Shown here in pieces: positions 62,363-64,000 of a stretch of 64,000 nucleotides of DNA (position 1 is the stretch's first letter; every line of letters begins with the position of its first letter). Made by a program: the position numbers and the translations under genes. The DNA is from Bacillus dicomae (GTDB taxonomy: Bacteria > Bacillota > Bacilli > Bacillales > Bacillaceae_G), in assembly GCF_006494425.1 (NCBI RefSeq), contig NZ_VHIV01000001.1:1116001-1180000 (forward strand), read 5' to 3'. Under the pieces are notes generated by a model that was given only the letters and a program-made list of their open reading frames with translations, was not told the origin of the DNA and searched no databases.

Positions 62363-62884
62363 ATGGATATACATATTAGAAGAGCGATAAAAGGTGATAT
62401 AACGGGTATAGCAAAGGTACATGTTGATAGCTGGAAAACAACATACAAAGGGATATTCCCTGACGAAATTTTAGAAAATATAACATATGAGCAAAGAGAA
62501 AAACAATGGAAAAACATTTTTCAACAAGAAGATAATCATCAATTTAGATTTGTAGCAGAGACGTTAGATGGAACAATAATCGGATTCATTGACGGGGGCG
62601 TCGAAAGAAGCGGTGCATATAATTGTGATGGGGAATTGTATGCGATTTACATTTTACAAACGTATCAAGGAATGAAAATAGGCCAAAAGTTATTTCAAGC
62701 GTTACTATCGGAATGTAGAATAAATGATATGCAATCACTTTTAGTTTGGGTCGTTACGAATAATCCTTCTAAAAAGTTTTATGAAAAATTTAATCCTGAA
62801 AAAATTGATACGAAATTTTTAGAGAGAGTACAGGTAGAAGAGACAGCGTATTGTTGGAGAGATATAAATAATATTGTTATGTAA
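62363..62884 (+). CDS. GNAT family N-acetyltransferase
   Basis: About 173 residues of the GNAT fold. IHIRRAIKGDITGIAKVHVDSW is the N-terminal beta1-alpha1 element, and the acetyl-CoA loop appears as YQGMKIGQKLFQAL (Q/RxxGxG/A pattern). NPSKKFYEKF near the C-terminus is also typical. The acceptor is unknown. ATG 62363 has the better distance from GGGGGAG than ATG 62360. Confidence 0.88.
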   Translation: MDIHIRRAIKGDITGIAKVHVDSWKTTYKGIFPDEILENITYEQREKQWKNIFQQEDNHQFRFVAETLDGTIIGFIDGGVERSGAYNCDGELYAIYILQTYQGMKIGQKLFQALLSECRINDMQSLLVWVVTNNPSKKFYEKFNPEKIDTKFLERVQVEETAYCWRDINNIVM

Positions 62885-62896
62885 ACTTAGTGTTTG

Positions 62897-62929
62897 AAAG
62901 AGGTATACCAATCAAGGTATACCTCTTTT
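62897..62929. terminator. bidirectional terminator between GNAT and kinase-regulator genes
   Basis: AAAGAGGTATACC pairs with GGTATACCTCTTT around AATCAA. Confidence 0.88.
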
Positions 62930-63052
62930 GTTTAACTATTTTGGATGTATTACTAATGAAAAAAATGATATTCAATTAAATTCGTAAGATTATCCTTTAC
63001 TGCATCTTGTAACTACATTTTACTTTGCTGTAAAGAAACAAAAAACATTTTG

Positions 63053-64000
63053 TTATTCAATAATTCCAATTTCTAGAGCCTTTTGAACAGCTTCTTCTTT
63101 ATTACGGACTCCTAGCTTTGTATAAGCTGTGGAAGCATAATTTCTAACCGTACCATTCGATAAATATAACCTTGATGCTATGGTAGTGTATCGAAGTCCC
63201 TTTGCTACTAGCTGCAATATTTCTATCTCTCTAGCTGTTAGCTCATAAGCGTTTGCATTTGATTGTGGTGTCTCTTTTTGCTCATCAAACTTCTCAAATA
63301 TTTTGTGAGACATCCCCTGATCAATCAGTGTCCCACCTTTGTGTATAAGTCGGATCGTATTAGCTAGCTCCAACGTTTCAATAGATTTGAGTAAAAAACC
63401 ATCCGCACCGTTGCGAAGCGATTCCACCGCCTGTTCGGTATCCTGAAATGTTGTAAAAATCAATACGCGGATATGTGGCCATTGTTGCTTAATCTTTTTT
63501 GTTGCTTCGATTCCATCCATGTGCTGCATATCTAAATCCATAAGTATAACATGGGGTTGAAGGCGCCCACACAAATCGATGGCTTGATTGCCATCCTCAG
63601 CCAAACCGACTACATTTAAATCTTCATATCTATCGAGCAGTATACTCAAACTTTCTCGAACATACGGCTGGTCGTCTACAATCAACAAGCGAATAAGTCC
63701 ATCTTTCATTTCAGTTTGTCGCGGTATGGTACAAGTAACAAGCATACCTTCATCTGGCTTTGTATATACAGACAATTGACCTTGCAAATTCATTGCCCGC
63801 TCTTTCATCGCATTCATACCAAAGCCTTCCTGCCATTCTATATTTCCTTTTCCATTATCTTGAACTTCTAACCTCGTATATTGTTGTTCAAACTGCAATG
63901 AAACTATAATTTCAGTCCCTTGACCATGACGTACTGCATTTGTAAGAGATTCTTGTAAGCAGCGAATGAAAGCAATCTTCGCTTGCCGAGACAGTTGATA
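63053..64000 (-). CDS. fused histidine kinase / NarL-type response regulator, C-terminal part (5' end beyond window)
   Basis: The frame is open to the right edge of the window. The first visible part is a NarL-type kinase ATPase domain: CLQESLTNAVRHGQG (N box), VQDNGKG (G1) and EGFGMNAMKERA (G2), ending VTCTIPRQTE. Without any stop it runs on into MKDGLIRLLIVDDQ, a receiver domain (phospho-Asp in ILMDLDMQ, Lys in FLLKS) and a LuxR-type helix-turn-helix (LTAREIEILQLVAKGL, then LYLSNGTVRNY). So kinase and DNA-binding regulator are one polypeptide here, where most relatives are two genes. An internal ATG at the junction has no ribosome binding site. Input domain not visible. Confidence 0.85.
   Translation of the reverse strand, partial: YQLSRQAKIAFIRCLQESLTNAVRHGQGTEIIVSLQFEQQYTRLEVQDNGKGNIEWQEGFGMNAMKERAMNLQGQLSVYTKPDEGMLVTCTIPRQTEMKDGLIRLLIVDDQPYVRESLSILLDRYEDLNVVGLAEDGNQAIDLCGRLQPHVILMDLDMQHMDGIEATKKIKQQWPHIRVLIFTTFQDTEQAVESLRNGADGFLLKSIETLELANTIRLIHKGGTLIDQGMSHKIFEKFDEQKETPQSNANAYELTAREIEILQLVAKGLRYTTIASRLYLSNGTVRNYASTAYTKLGVRNKEEAVQKALEIGIIE

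Overview
The window looks like chromosome of a Bacillus cereus-group bacterium. The DNA is AT-rich, genes start from strong GGAGG-type ribosome binding sites, and most genes run on the + strand in short operons closed by hairpin-plus-T terminators. I recognise an almost certain EntFM/CwpFM cell-wall protein, a cydABCD set, a T-box-controlled hom-thrC-thrB operon, and dispersed repeats of the B. cereus-specific bcr type. There are no phage genes, transposases, rRNA, tRNA or CRISPR arrays. The content is housekeeping, cell-envelope and sensory genes.

Layout. 1-4155: end of an AI-2E-type permease gene, L-lactate dehydrogenase (- strand), a flavin amine oxidase, and a CobW-type GTPase behind a Zur-like box. 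4198-14571: one long + strand cluster, with a TetR regulator, acyl-CoA ligase, MaoC hydratase, KAS III-like enzyme, secreted NHL propeller protein and a five-gene Liv-type ABC importer. It reads as uptake, CoA activation and processing of an unidentified carboxylic acid. 14611-18650: LysR regulator divergent from a DUF4865/tautomerase/CMD-family trio, then MarR plus a luciferase-like monooxygenase. 19220-25123: cydA, cydB, cydD, cydC. 25232-30778: a glycan cluster (SGNH-like protein, double glycosyltransferase/methyltransferase fusion, DegT aminotransferase, hexapeptide acyltransferase).

30886-37301: small proteins, an S66 LD-carboxypeptidase, a D-Ala-D-Ala carboxypeptidase and a nitroreductase, the last two bracketed by inverted bcr-like repeats, then entFM. 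37332-45324: alpha/beta hydrolase, ABC exporter with a two-component system, DUF3139 protein, SDR reductase, O-methyltransferase and an aminoglycoside 6-adenylyltransferase behind a possible leader peptide. 45394-48007: polysaccharide deacetylase, SdpI-like protein, Nudix hydrolase, flavin-fold protein. 48192-52236: the threonine operon, preceded by two apparently identical promoter/T-box units in tandem and then a 26-codon ORF with three consecutive ACC threonine codons. 52317-64000: DUF6366 protein, GH101/129-related lipoprotein, LCP protein, a lipoprotein/two-component/deacetylase/YkyA group, MgtC protein, GNAT acetyltransferase, and the C-terminal part of a histidine kinase fused in frame to a NarL-type response regulator.

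The strongest candidates for something undescribed are the layered threonine leader (two T-boxes plus a threonine-rich ORF), the 4.2-14.5 kb acyl-uptake cluster with its odd KAS III and secreted propeller, the kinase-regulator fusion at the right edge, and the possible attenuator before the adenylyltransferase gene. Calls rest on reading the sequence and on remembered family features; no database search was run.
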